DNA of 12,016 bases from Candidatus Poseidoniaceae archaeon (lineage in GTDB: Archaea > Thermoplasmatota > Poseidoniia > Poseidoniales > Poseidoniaceae): contig DUKK01000124.1 in the NCBI GenBank assembly GCA_013329355.1, forward strand, positions 1 to 12,016. The letters run 5' to 3'. The position numbers and the translations under genes were made by a program. Shown here piece by piece: positions 8,801 through 12,016 of the stretch; the stretch's first letter is position 1, and each line of letters starts with the position of its first letter. Under the pieces are notes generated by a model. That model made no database searches and was not told where the DNA came from. It saw nothing but the letters and a program-made list of their open reading frames with translations.

Positions 8801-11232
8801 ATGGACCAGCAACACCTGATGTGACCATTTGTGCCGCTGGACCTGATGCATTCCCTGAAGATCCAGCGGCATCACTCGACACAGATAATGATGGAATGCC
8901 AGACGACTTGTTTGGGGAGTCGACAACCGGCTTGACTGAGGACCAAGATGATGACAACGATTTGATTGACGATGAAATAGAGATTTTGTGTGGCACTGAC
9001 CCGAAGATAGTAAATACGCTGCCGGATGTTGACGGTGACGGCATTTGTGACGCTATGGACGACATTATCGACCTACCGTTTGAGTTTAATTATGACTCTC
9101 AACACTTAGATCTGTTCGCCAACCGAACCATGGAACCCTTCCTGCCAACTGTGACCGGACTCGGTGATGTTGCAACTTGGGAACTTGTCGGTGAACTACC
9201 AGAGGGCCTAACCTTCGGAATGAGTGAAGCCAGAACGAACTTATCCAACGGTGCAATTACTGGAACTCCACTCAACGCTACTGATGAACCGGTAATCCTA
9301 GTCGTCTGGGCTAACAACTCAAATTATCAGCAGATGTATGGTCTAATGCTAACCGTGTTTAATGACACAGACAATGACTCACTACCCGACTTCTTGCCGG
9401 AGAATTACACTGGCAATATTACTGTAGATGATGACGATGACGGTGATGGTTGGCTTGACCAAGATGAAATCAATTGTGGCTCTGATCCAAATGACCCAGA
9501 ATCTAACCCAACAAACACTGATGGAGAGATTTGTATCAAATTAGCCGATGGTGGTGAGGATAATTTGGAAGATGGATTGTCATGGTGGTGTTTCCCACTA
9601 TGCTTCTTATTACTGCTATTACTATTAGTACCATTACTGCTACTGCGTGACAAGGTAATTGCGGTCATTGATGATGCCGAACCAGAAAATGCTATAGCAA
9701 AGCCAAAGTTTGCTGAAGGAGCAGGAACCAAGGATAATCCGTTTGTCCTCAAACCGTTTAAGACGGTGAAAGCTGGAGACACTATCGTTAGTAAAGAAGT
9801 CATTACCATAACCGGTATTACCCCTGGTTTGAAGGTCAAGTCGGTGGATTACTTTGACCGTGAGAATGGTCGCAAGTTCACCATGCAGGACCAATCTGGT
9901 AGCGATGAAGGCGTGCGAATGATTGAGGCGGATGAAGAAGGAGAGATGGTTTTCAAACTAGTCTTTGATGATAGTCATGACCCAACAATTGCTGGCGGTG
10001 AATTCCAAGGTGCGGTCAAGGTCGGTCGACGTTCGGTATACCTACTGTGGGATGTTAAGGTCAAACCCGACCCAGAATATGTCAAAGAGCAGAAGAAGCT
10101 TGAAGCCGATCGTAAAAAGGCCGAGAAGGAAGCCGAGAAGCAAGCCAAGAAAGCGGCAGCAGAGGCTGAGAAGCAAGCCAAGAAAGAAGCCAAAGCAGAA
10201 ACAGATAAGGCTAAGAAAGCTGCTGGGGCGGAAGCAGAAGAAAAAGCCAAGAAGCAGGCTGGAAAGGAAGCCAAGGCGGCCGAGAAGCAGTCCAAAGCAG
10301 AAGCAGATAAGGCTAAGAAAGCGGCTGACGCTAAAGCGAAGAAAGAAGCAGAGGCAAAGGCAAAGAAGGAAGCAAAGGCTGCTGAAAAGGAAACCAAAAA
10401 AGCAGCAAGCAAAAAACCAGCGGCCTCTAAAGAAGCCAAGAAGCAAGAGGAAATCAAGCGTGTTAAATCCAGGGCTAAGAGCATTGACTTCAAGGTATTA
10501 GGTGTTGCCTCCTCAACAAAGTTGAGGTCTGAAGTCAAGAAAGGCGCCAAGAAATTGGGAGTTGCTGATGCAAAGGAGTTTGCTGATGCTGGAAGTGCTG
10601 CAATTACCGACGATAAGGGTTCGATAACCATAACCTGGACCGGTAAAGACGGTAATACCTTAACTGGTGTAGGCGGCATAACCAGAGTCTTTGGCAAAGC
10701 ATCTGTGGTTATGGTTAGAGATGATTTGCAAGATATCAAGGGAATTGGACCATTTATTGAAGAGAAGTTGAATGCATTGGGCATCACTACTTATCGGCAA
10801 ATAGCCAATATGACTGCTAAACTTGAGACTCAAGTTAACGAAGCAATCGAGTTCTTCCCAGGTCGCGTAAAGCGAGACCAATGGGTTGCTCAAGCCAAGA
10901 TTCTGCTTGGTGAGGATGCTAAACTTGACGAGAAAGCGCTAAAGCAGGCAGAAGAACTAGAGCGAGTTGCGCAGAAGGCGGAAACAATCGATTTCGACAC
11001 TCTGGGTGTTGCTACGATTGAAGAGAAAGATGACCTTCAAACTATCAAGGGAATAGGTCCATTCATTGCCGACAAGTTGTATGCTCTTGGTATCTACACT
11101 TTTGCTCAGGTTGGCAATATGACACCGAAGATTGAGGAAGAAGTCAACAAGGCGATTGAGTTCTTCCCTGGCCGTGTAAAGCGTGATGAGTGGGCTAAGC
11201 AGGCGAAAGAATTAGCCAAGAACAAGAAGTGA
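2866..11232 (+). CDS. Giant single-pass surface protein: propellers, Ig and Asp-rich repeats, TM, coiled coil, tandem HHH tail
   Basis: This single uninterrupted frame encodes 2788 residues. A hydrophobic N-terminal segment (13-31) should direct export. The ectodomain has an ELWxxDG/kelch-like propeller (about 35-540), an Ig domain (572-660), a second Ig domain split around a seven-repeat propeller (666-1121), then five more putative Ig domains (from 1122, 1294, 1541, 1717 and 2068) alternating with Asp-rich, thrombospondin-3-like Ca-binding blocks. A Leu-rich membrane helix covers 2240-2260. Behind it lie an unrecognised domain (2284-2403), a Lys/Ala coiled coil (2406-2538) and two HHH domains (2619-2682, 2722-2788). 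Many N-x-S/T sequons fit a glycosylated surface protein. Adhesion to particles, cells or polymers is a reasonable inference from the ectodomain; no catalytic site is recognised. The gene has its own TATA box and ends 20 bases from the convergent esterase gene. The architecture is clear; the biological role is unknown. Confidence 0.9.
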   Translation: MNGSVSQRKTMKSAFLVILMIIMTQVGYLDLINNQPTSNDSLSEEIPVSETAQGTSIVYGNNTQWAPSGSLETYGFSGSADIIATSDDVILLKGKVGKDSRTYCIIAYNYVNKTSWQPNVVGTSQCPGTNSYWKFIGIIDGVTLVRYDLGNSNNQNHAIFGYNPSNDTFYSIASLPSAGASVGSAAVIGRNVYMGTSHSDVTIFNYDNQTIWEPTNLNCGYSFHSSYFGALGDKIFSKCGNWLGIFDPVTQSLSIPSDLSSVYVNSTISPTRSVVLGDQLLFLGDDSVNGKELWVYDASNGSGWMAADIAVGSDSAWSLFGNLNPMRSGTKVLFEATDHFGDKDLWWYDSINASVWRATNFSDPNINFYGHSTNSYGELANGVIAVGHKTLDTPSSSYYSYYISFYNPNNGTVWQESGLYQSMEQNAYAQNNNGQIKLRAVYGNTIIGTAHANTGSPVGHYVKVFAYDITNQTLQFSENLGGAQYSHYDIVHTNMVTFGDHILYGLACGNNIANSCPTVGGGRQAAVAWSPGAIAVNDAWNISAGDRLDGPISGGDGRFYNSGAGVQNLTASSEGAEVMVGEVMDEITFQYNASAASGMTNVIGAICGISPPLPNGLNIDSNNCTISGTPTVESANQTYTVTAIINSTTFQTTVWLSIIPFGTVTSVVDGAVLQLGETMTPITLDYTSQHTGSGSPFVNTTGPVGSAENAGIKIAVDSNGHKHIIHGRAGVGTVYATDVSGSWMNFTLLPHTAGRVVDIAVDSNDNVHIIASDSNGNLGYMTNAGGSWSAITTIDSTVPTGWEANMAIDLFDNIHVSYYDGSDFNGNLKYATNTGGSWTTKFVDNTPSRSGRYNSITTDSNGYAHISYSRDNPPASRDIYYATNLHSSLSPADTSFTTRALNVGGFNDNSIALDSNDVISIVFHTSGGGIDLASCSWVYTYYPCSSSSSTVTWINTPLSNLTGTGVSAGFDSNDNLHMNYIHNSMLYHSTNESGSWVDAVIDTPQVGSLSYNDLAVDSGDNVHSSYIHYETITVQNSPVTIWTALYMGIQASSSGSGGGSGSGASGVSWSTHPALPAGVSISNGEISGTPSVYASNQTYTIYANQSGHTTTHDLYISVDNAYPHTVVEDQPIGAIGFHPAFWDGTTTWTIAPSLPNSLSQDSATGEITGTVDSPMSDTFTVTATHSSGATETFTFSLESLLDTDGDGLANDLPPTYNPTNPPTSGLIADDDDDGDGLFDSVETDTGLYVDGQDTGTDPLNPDTDDDGICDGPNAVPQICIAGPDPSPNGNTPPPTLVGVNNTDIGTVSPYLVVPGGMFEISPDLPNSLSIDPITGEITGTPTQTLTNTTFTVWCNHTDGTSVSWDFTIEILEDSDGDGMPNELPDDYDPTNPDSPGLIEDLDDDNDGNSDVDEADEGTNPTNPDTDGDGMCDGPVASPPNCVAGPDAFPLDPSADTDTDGDGDPDTLVPGVDSNSIPPLVEDLDDDGDGLDDVNETNTGVYNGLNNTGTDPLDPDTDNDGICDGPNDVLPICVAGPDEDFGVAVDGAVYLVNNTQMVMLNPKYTIENGVYEIAPDLPAGVTINPQTGVISGTPTEVMAETTFTVYGNNSQGGVFFTFELQVLEDSDGDEMPNELPDDYPTNDDNYNLIEDIDDDNDGASDEAETGTGIFVDGSDMGTDSLNPDTDGDGICDGPNSVLPICIAGPDSNPLGNGPLGPTVLVNNTEMVPLPPANAVPGAIWAVSLDLPIGLTLNVTTGVISGTPLETMDNTTFTLWANTSEPRSIESTFWLEVLEDTDRDGLPDQLPDDYPDSGLPPYDLVEDLDDDADGMPDVDEANNGTDSLNPDSDGDGFCDGPSAVDGVCYAGPDSHPLDPDMPVNTDGDAFPDDDPDGEGGLIADDDDDNDGYLDTEEIDCLSDPLDVNDVPSDMDGDGICDALDDDMDGDGLLNDEETNTGDFAHEVDSFTDPANPDTDGDGVCDGPATPDVTICAAGPDAFPEDPAASLDTDNDGMPDDLFGESTTGLTEDQDDDNDLIDDEIEILCGTDPKIVNTLPDVDGDGICDAMDDIIDLPFEFNYDSQHLDLFANRTMEPFLPTVTGLGDVATWELVGELPEGLTFGMSEARTNLSNGAITGTPLNATDEPVILVVWANNSNYQQMYGLMLTVFNDTDNDSLPDFLPENYTGNITVDDDDDGDGWLDQDEINCGSDPNDPESNPTNTDGEICIKLADGGEDNLEDGLSWWCFPLCFLLLLLLLVPLLLLRDKVIAVIDDAEPENAIAKPKFAEGAGTKDNPFVLKPFKTVKAGDTIVSKEVITITGITPGLKVKSVDYFDRENGRKFTMQDQSGSDEGVRMIEADEEGEMVFKLVFDDSHDPTIAGGEFQGAVKVGRRSVYLLWDVKVKPDPEYVKEQKKLEADRKKAEKEAEKQAKKAAAEAEKQAKKEAKAETDKAKKAAGAEAEEKAKKQAGKEAKAAEKQSKAEADKAKKAADAKAKKEAEAKAKKEAKAAEKETKKAASKKPAASKEAKKQEEIKRVKSRAKSIDFKVLGVASSTKLRSEVKKGAKKLGVADAKEFADAGSAAITDDKGSITITWTGKDGNTLTGVGGITRVFGKASVVMVRDDLQDIKGIGPFIEEKLNALGITTYRQIANMTAKLETQVNEAIEFFPGRVKRDQWVAQAKILLGEDAKLDEKALKQAEELERVAQKAETIDFDTLGVATIEEKDDLQTIKGIGPFIADKLYALGIYTFAQVGNMTPKIEEEVNKAIEFFPGRVKRDEWAKQAKELAKNKK
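2896..2958 (+). other. N-terminal signal peptide or signal anchor of the giant protein
   Basis: Residues 11-31 read Met-Lys, then a run of Ala, Phe, Leu, Val, Ile and Met ending near GYLDL. Basic residues (Arg8, Lys9, Lys12) precede the hydrophobic core, as in Sec signal sequences. There is no obvious small-x-small cleavage site or lipobox Cys, so the segment may remain as an anchor. With the C-terminal membrane helix this would place the intervening 2200 residues outside. Confidence 0.7.
2968..4480 (+). repeat. N-terminal ELWxxDG/kelch-like propeller repeats
   Basis: Residues about 35-540 contain roughly eight or nine repeats of a pattern with a hydrophobic strand, a short turn, then a second strand ending in YD or YN, followed by N-x-S/T-x-W. 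The clearest are GKELWVYDASNGSGW near residue 290 and DKDLWWYDSINASVW near 344, which match the ELWxxDG repeat of secreted beta propellers. Other copies are degenerate (FGYNPSNDTFY, FNYDNQTIWEP, FYNPNNGTVWQE, FAYDITNQTLQF). Propellers of this kind serve as binding platforms or rigid spacers; no ligand can be read. Hand counts of several 60-base rows here give 32-43% G+C, lower than the next domain. Confidence 0.7.
4579..4848 (+). other. Putative Ig domain 1 (He_PIG type)
   Basis: Residues 572-660 follow the He_PIG pattern: a first strand ITFQYNASAASG, the loop LPNGLNIDSNNCTISGTPTV (from residue 613), and a final pair of strands QTYTVTAIINSTTFQTTVWL. The canonical motif of this family is LPxGLxxdxxxGxIxGTPt, and Asn-Cys replaces the usual Thr-Gly here. 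Such domains are cadherin/Ig-like sandwich modules common in microbial surface proteins. Confidence 0.75.
4861..6228 (+). other. Putative Ig domain 2, split by an inserted propeller
   Basis: Residues 666-701 look like the first strands of a He_PIG domain (LGETMTPITLDYTSQHTGSG, compare EITFQYNASAASG of Ig 1). The diagnostic half, LPAGVSISNGEISGTPS, appears only after residue 1066, behind about 345 residues of propeller sequence and a Gly/Ser linker (residues 1052-1063, SSSGSGGGSGSG). The simplest reading is one Ig domain with a propeller inserted in a loop. The alternative is a partial Ig domain followed by an independent propeller and another partial Ig domain. Confidence 0.6.
4984..6018 (+). 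repeat. Seven-repeat beta propeller with IAVDSNxNxH motif
   Basis: Seven copies of a strand-turn-strand unit carry an aligned Asp at residues 717, 762, 809, 859, 914, 971 and 1017. The unit reads roughly I-A-V-D-S-N-x-N-x-H-I-x-Y and is followed in most copies by LxYATNxxGSW. Examples are DIAVDSNDNVHII, MAIDLFDNIHVSYYD, SIALDSND and LAVDSGDNVHSSY. Repeat spacing is 45-57 residues. Seven units is a standard number for a closed propeller. The unit resembles secreted sialidase/Asp-box-type or six/seven-bladed lectin-like propellers, but no catalytic residues can be assigned. Rows inside this segment have about 37-45% G+C by hand count, against 50-58% in the flanking Ig halves. Confidence 0.7.
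6229..6468 (+). other. Putative Ig domain 3 (He_PIG type)
   Basis: Residues 1122-1201 include LPNSLSQDSATGEITGTVDS followed by TFTVTATHSSGATETFTF. It matches the family loop except that Val replaces the usual Pro after GT. It forms the bridge between the propeller-bearing N-terminal half and the Asp-rich repeat region. Confidence 0.7.
6469..6744 (+). repeat. Asp-rich thrombospondin-3-like block A
   Basis: Residues 1202-1293 begin DTDGDGLANDLPPTYNPTNP and include ADDDDDGDGLFDSVETDTG, TDPLNPDTDDDGICDGP and CIAGPDP. The DxDxDGxxD spacing is that of Ca-binding thrombospondin type-3/dockerin-like loops. The block ends with a paired-Cys cassette. Ca-dependent rigidity is expected from the family; binding itself is inferred. 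Confidence 0.8.
6745..6978 (+). other. Putative Ig domain 4 (He_PIG type)
   Basis: Residues 1294-1371 contain the opening VNNTDIGTVSPYLVV, the loop DLPNSLSIDPITGEITGTPT, and strands NTTFTVWCNHTDG and WDFTIEILED. It is a full-length copy of the module that recurs before blocks C and D. Confidence 0.85.
6976..7026 (+). repeat. 51-base near-identical repeat, copy 1 (start of block B)
   Basis: These 51 bases and those at 7729-7779 differ at five positions by eye, three of them at third codon positions. Both encode LED-SDGD-x-MPNELPDDY at the junction between an Ig domain and an Asp-rich block. Copies lie 753 bases apart, which suggests a fairly recent duplication or gene conversion between modules. 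Confidence 0.8.
6979..7485 (+). repeat. Asp-rich thrombospondin-3-like block B
   Basis: Residues 1372-1539 carry repeated loops such as EDSDGDGMPNELPDDYDPTN, EDLDDDNDGNSDVDEAD, DTDTDGDGDPDTL, EDLDDDGDGLDDVNETNTG and DPDTDNDGICDGP. Two paired-Cys cassettes close its two halves (7150-7203 and 7423-7476). It is longer than blocks A and C, as if one repeat set had been doubled. Confidence 0.8.
7486..7731 (+). other. Putative Ig domain 5 (He_PIG type)
   Basis: Residues 1541-1622 contain VNNTQMVMLNPKYTI, the loop DLPAGVTINPQTGVISGTPT and strands TTFTVYGNNSQGG and FTFELQVLED. Its coding DNA is noticeably A+T rich (about 35-38% G+C in the two rows counted) compared with the Asp-rich blocks on both sides. 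Confidence 0.85.
7729..7779 (+). repeat. 51-base near-identical repeat, copy 2 (start of block C)
   Basis: This is the partner of the repeat at 6976-7026, with 46 of 51 bases the same by eye. The encoded difference is Glu for Gly after the SDGD tetrad; the rest of the segment is unchanged in protein. Confidence 0.8.
7732..8013 (+). repeat. Asp-rich thrombospondin-3-like block C
   Basis: Residues 1623-1716 begin EDSDGDEMPNELPDDYPTND, continue with EDIDDDNDGASDEAETGTG and LNPDTDGDGICDGP, and end CIAGPDSNPLG. Its first 51 bases nearly duplicate the start of block B. It has the same layout as block A. Confidence 0.8.
8014..8241 (+). other. Putative Ig domain 6 (He_PIG type)
   Basis: Residues 1717-1792 contain VNNTEMVPLPPANAV, the loop DLPIGLTLNVTTGVISGTPL and strands NTTFTLWANTSE and TFWLEVLED. 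Together with Ig 4 and Ig 5 it shows the same VNNT opening and VLED/ILED ending, so the three look like copies of one module. Confidence 0.85.
8242..9066 (+). repeat. Asp-rich thrombospondin-3-like block D (longest)
   Basis: Residues 1793-2067 hold the longest run of DxDxDG-type loops, including EDTDRDGLPDQLPDDYPD, EDLDDDADGMPDVDEAN, ADDDDDNDGYLDTEEIDC, DMDGDGICDALDDDMDGDG and EDQDDDNDLIDDEIEILC. Two paired-Cys cassettes occur at 8413-8466 and 8791-8847, and shorter GICDA variants at about 8659 and 9040. No Ig domain interrupts it, so it may be a rigid stalk. Confidence 0.8.
9067..9363 (+). other. Putative Ig domain 7 (He_PIG type)
   Basis: Residues 2068-2166 carry ELPEGLTFGMSEARTNLSNG followed by AITGTPLNATDEP and WANNSNYQQMYGLMLTVFN. 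The loop between GLTF and GAITGTP is several residues longer than in the other copies, which makes this the most divergent of the series. Confidence 0.75.
9364..9540 (+). repeat. Asp-rich block E next to the membrane
   Basis: Residues 2167-2225 include DTDNDSLPDFLPENY, VDDDDDGDGWLDQDEINC and GSDPNDPESNPTNTDGEIC. This short block ends 15 residues before the membrane helix, so the Ca-binding-type stalk appears to reach the cell surface. Confidence 0.75.
9583..9645 (+). other. Single Leu-rich transmembrane helix
   Basis: Residues 2240-2260 read WWCFPLC followed by a Phe and an almost unbroken run of Leu with one Val-Pro pair, ending at Arg-Asp-Lys. Acidic sequence precedes it and a basic region follows further on, so by the positive-inside rule the C terminus should be cytoplasmic. 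Tryptophans at the outer edge and Arg2261 at the inner edge fit a membrane-spanning helix. Confidence 0.9.
9715..10074 (+). other. Unrecognised membrane-proximal domain of the giant protein
   Basis: Residues 2284-2403 begin EGAGTKDNPFVLKPFKTVKA and continue with alternating short strands (VITITGI, LKVKSVDYF, GEMVFKLVF, VYLLWDVKVK) and acidic turns. It looks like a small beta-sandwich. I do not recognise the family. Its place just after the membrane helix puts it on the cytoplasmic side if the predicted topology is right. Confidence 0.55.
10081..10482 (+). repeat. Lys/Ala/Glu-rich coiled coil
   Basis: Residues 2406-2539 are almost only Lys, Ala and Glu with a few Gln, Asp and Arg, in imperfect repeats such as AEKQAKKAA, AEKQAKKEAKAE and DKAKKAADAKAKKEA. 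The composition predicts a long, soluble, strongly basic single helix or coiled coil, resembling TolA- or histone H1-like tails. The repeated codons (gcc aag aaa, gaa gcc, gag aag) also give dispersed short DNA repeats. Long open frames in the other frames here are by-products of this composition. Confidence 0.85.
10483..11229 (+). repeat. Two helix-hairpin-helix domains at the C terminus
   Basis: HHH 1 (residues 2619-2682) begins DDLQDIKGIGPFIEEKLNAL and HHH 2 (2722-2788) begins DDLQTIKGIGPFIADKLYAL. Both continue through IEFFPGRVKRD-x-W to a final QAK helix. The IKGIGP hairpin is the phosphate-backbone-binding turn of HHH domains, and the FPGRVKRDxW form is that of the small HHH (DUF4332/L21-associated) domain seen in many microbial proteins. 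The motif IDF-x-x-LGVA precedes each copy (residues 2540 and 2708). In copy 1 about 70 further residues, including ITITWTGKDG, intervene. Binding to DNA or RNA is plausible for the family but not shown; some HHH modules mediate protein contacts. Confidence 0.88.
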
Positions 11233-11252
11233 AATCGGCTACTGCTTCACCA

Positions 11253-12016
11253 TCAGTTTCCCTTGAGCCATGTCGAGACTTTAGTCAAGCATTGCTTAGT
11301 TTCGGGAATAAACAGACCAAATAGCCACCAGTCATGGAACATATTATCCCAGATTGCCAGTTCAACATCAACTCCAGCAGATTTAGCTCCCTCAGCTAGC
11401 TTCTTACTATCACTCAGGAGAATCTCATTACCGCCACAGAGGATAAGCATTCTAGGTAGGCCAGTGAAATTCCCGAAGGCTGGTGAGACGAACGGATTGG
11501 TTTTGTCTGTCTCCTTCGGTGCGTAGTAGTGCGAGCAATCTCTCGGCATTGAGGGAGTAAACATTGGATCAACTCTTGCTTTGGTCGCATATGAATCTCC
11601 TTGACAAGTTAGGTCTGTCCATGGTGAAAAAAGGATGGCATCATCGGGTAATCTACCTCCTTCAGCCTGTAGGCGCATCATCATCGCCAGTGACAAGCCA
11701 CCGCCTGCAGAATCGCCACTCAGTATGATCTTGTGGTTAGGATGGGAATCAACAATTCCTTGCCAAGCAGTTAACGCATCATCTAATGCCGCGGGATATG
11801 GATGTTCTGGAGCCAAGCGATAATCAATAGAATGGCACGTTAGACCAGTATGTTTTGCCATCAAAGCAACACCGAGTCTGTGTGTCGTTAACGATGAGCC
11901 AAAACAATAACCACCGCCGTGGAAAAACACTATGATCGCCTTTTGTTCCGTCCGAATTTTTGGTGAGAACTTGACACCGGGTATGCCAGAGTAGGTTGAG
12001 CGCGTAATTTCAACGA
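11253..12016 (-). CDS. HSL-family alpha/beta hydrolase (esterase/lipase), 5' end cut by the window
   Basis: The frame is open from the window edge to a TGA at 11253-11255 and shows 253 residues. Family members usually have about 300, so roughly 50 N-terminal residues are missing. The hormone-sensitive-lipase signatures are complete: the oxyanion-hole HGGG (11910-11921), DYRLAPEHPYPAALDD, and the nucleophile elbow GDSAGG with the Ser codon at 11709-11711. The catalytic His lies in NMFHDW near the end. About 30 residues before that His, where HSL enzymes carry the acid, the sequence has Glu in GGNEILLSD, with an Asp five residues later. Such enzymes hydrolyse short to medium acyl esters in the cytosol. 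There is no internal start: the frame continues upstream of the GTG at 11928-11930 as KIRTEQKAIIV, a normal strand before HGGG. It converges on the giant gene with a 20-base gap. Confidence 0.9.
   Translation of the reverse strand, partial: VEITRSTYSGIPGVKFSPKIRTEQKAIIVFFHGGGYCFGSSLTTHRLGVALMAKHTGLTCHSIDYRLAPEHPYPAALDDALTAWQGIVDSHPNHKIILSGDSAGGGLSLAMMMRLQAEGGRLPDDAILFSPWTDLTCQGDSYATKARVDPMFTPSMPRDCSHYYAPKETDKTNPFVSPAFGNFTGLPRMLILCGGNEILLSDSKKLAEGAKSAGVDVELAIWDNMFHDWWLFGLFIPETKQCLTKVSTWLKGN

Larger units (their letters stand above)
6664..8847 (+). repeat. Six dispersed paired-Cys cassettes (GxCDGP ... CxAGPD)
   Basis: The same 18-residue cassette occurs at 6664-6717, 7150-7203, 7423-7476, 7927-7980 and 8413-8466, and a 19-residue version at 8791-8847. 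Each reads G-x-C-D-G-P, six or seven variable residues, then a second Cys and A-G-P-D (ICAAGPD in the last). It is always the last element of an Asp-rich set. The fixed spacing suggests a small disulfide loop that caps each Ca-binding stalk. Pairing of the two Cys is inferred from spacing. Confidence 0.85.

Noticed and set aside
6469..9540. Possible CRISPR array or DNA-level tandem repeat
   Set aside because: The repetition follows the codon frame and protein motifs, copies diverge at third positions, and unit lengths vary with domain boundaries. It is protein-repeat DNA.
9965..10501. A 178-codon plus-strand frame of almost only Lys, Arg and Gln
   Set aside because: It is a frame-shifted reading of the same coiled-coil DNA inside the giant gene; composition alone explains its length.
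9975..10787. A 270-codon minus-strand open frame rich in Ala, Ser, Phe and Leu
   Set aside because: It is the antisense of the Lys/Ala/Glu-rich coiled coil. Biased codons such as gcc, aag and gaa rarely give stops on the other strand. It has no recognisable domain or promoter.
11263..11526. Small plus-strand open frames opposite the esterase
   Set aside because: They overlap conserved esterase sequence on the other strand and show no domain of their own.

Overview
The window looks like a piece of a mesophilic, probably marine, archaeal genome. The best guess is a Thermoplasmatota lineage such as Marine Group II/III (Poseidoniales-like). The visible reasons are archaeal TATA boxes 27-29 bases upstream of two start codons with no Shine-Dalgarno sequence (leaderless transcripts), moderate G+C, and a giant secreted-type protein built from ELWxxDG-like propeller repeats, putative Ig (He_PIG, 'SGTP') domains and Asp-rich thrombospondin type-3-like repeats. 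The taxonomic assignment is inference; no marker gene is present.

Layout. Positions 2-121 (+) hold the last 39 codons of an alpha/beta hydrolase. It overlaps tail to tail with a 93-residue glutaredoxin (107-388, -). A 108-base divergent promoter region follows, then a complete pirin-family protein (497-1378, +), and after a 122-base gap a MscS-type mechanosensitive channel with a charged coiled-coil tail (1501-2796, +). A 69-base gap with a clear TATA box leads into one gene that fills 70% of the window (2866-11232, +, 2788 residues). The window ends in a convergent, 5'-truncated HSL-family esterase (11253-12016, -).

The giant protein reads, in order: N-terminal signal/anchor; an ELWxxDG/kelch-like propeller; an Ig domain; a second Ig domain apparently split by an inserted seven-repeat propeller; five more Ig domains alternating with Asp-rich Ca-binding-type blocks; one Leu-rich transmembrane helix (residues 2240-2260); an unrecognised membrane-proximal domain; a Lys/Ala-rich coiled coil; and two helix-hairpin-helix (HHH) domains at the extreme C terminus. 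About 2200 residues are predicted outside the cell and about 528 inside. A surface adhesin-like ectodomain joined through one membrane helix to a highly basic, HHH-bearing cytoplasmic tail is the most interesting feature here.

The remaining genes are housekeeping or stress-type (redox, osmotic, ester hydrolysis). I see no operon tying them to the giant gene. No RNA genes, CRISPR arrays, insertion sequences or phage genes are apparent, and there is no gene-free stretch over 300 bases.
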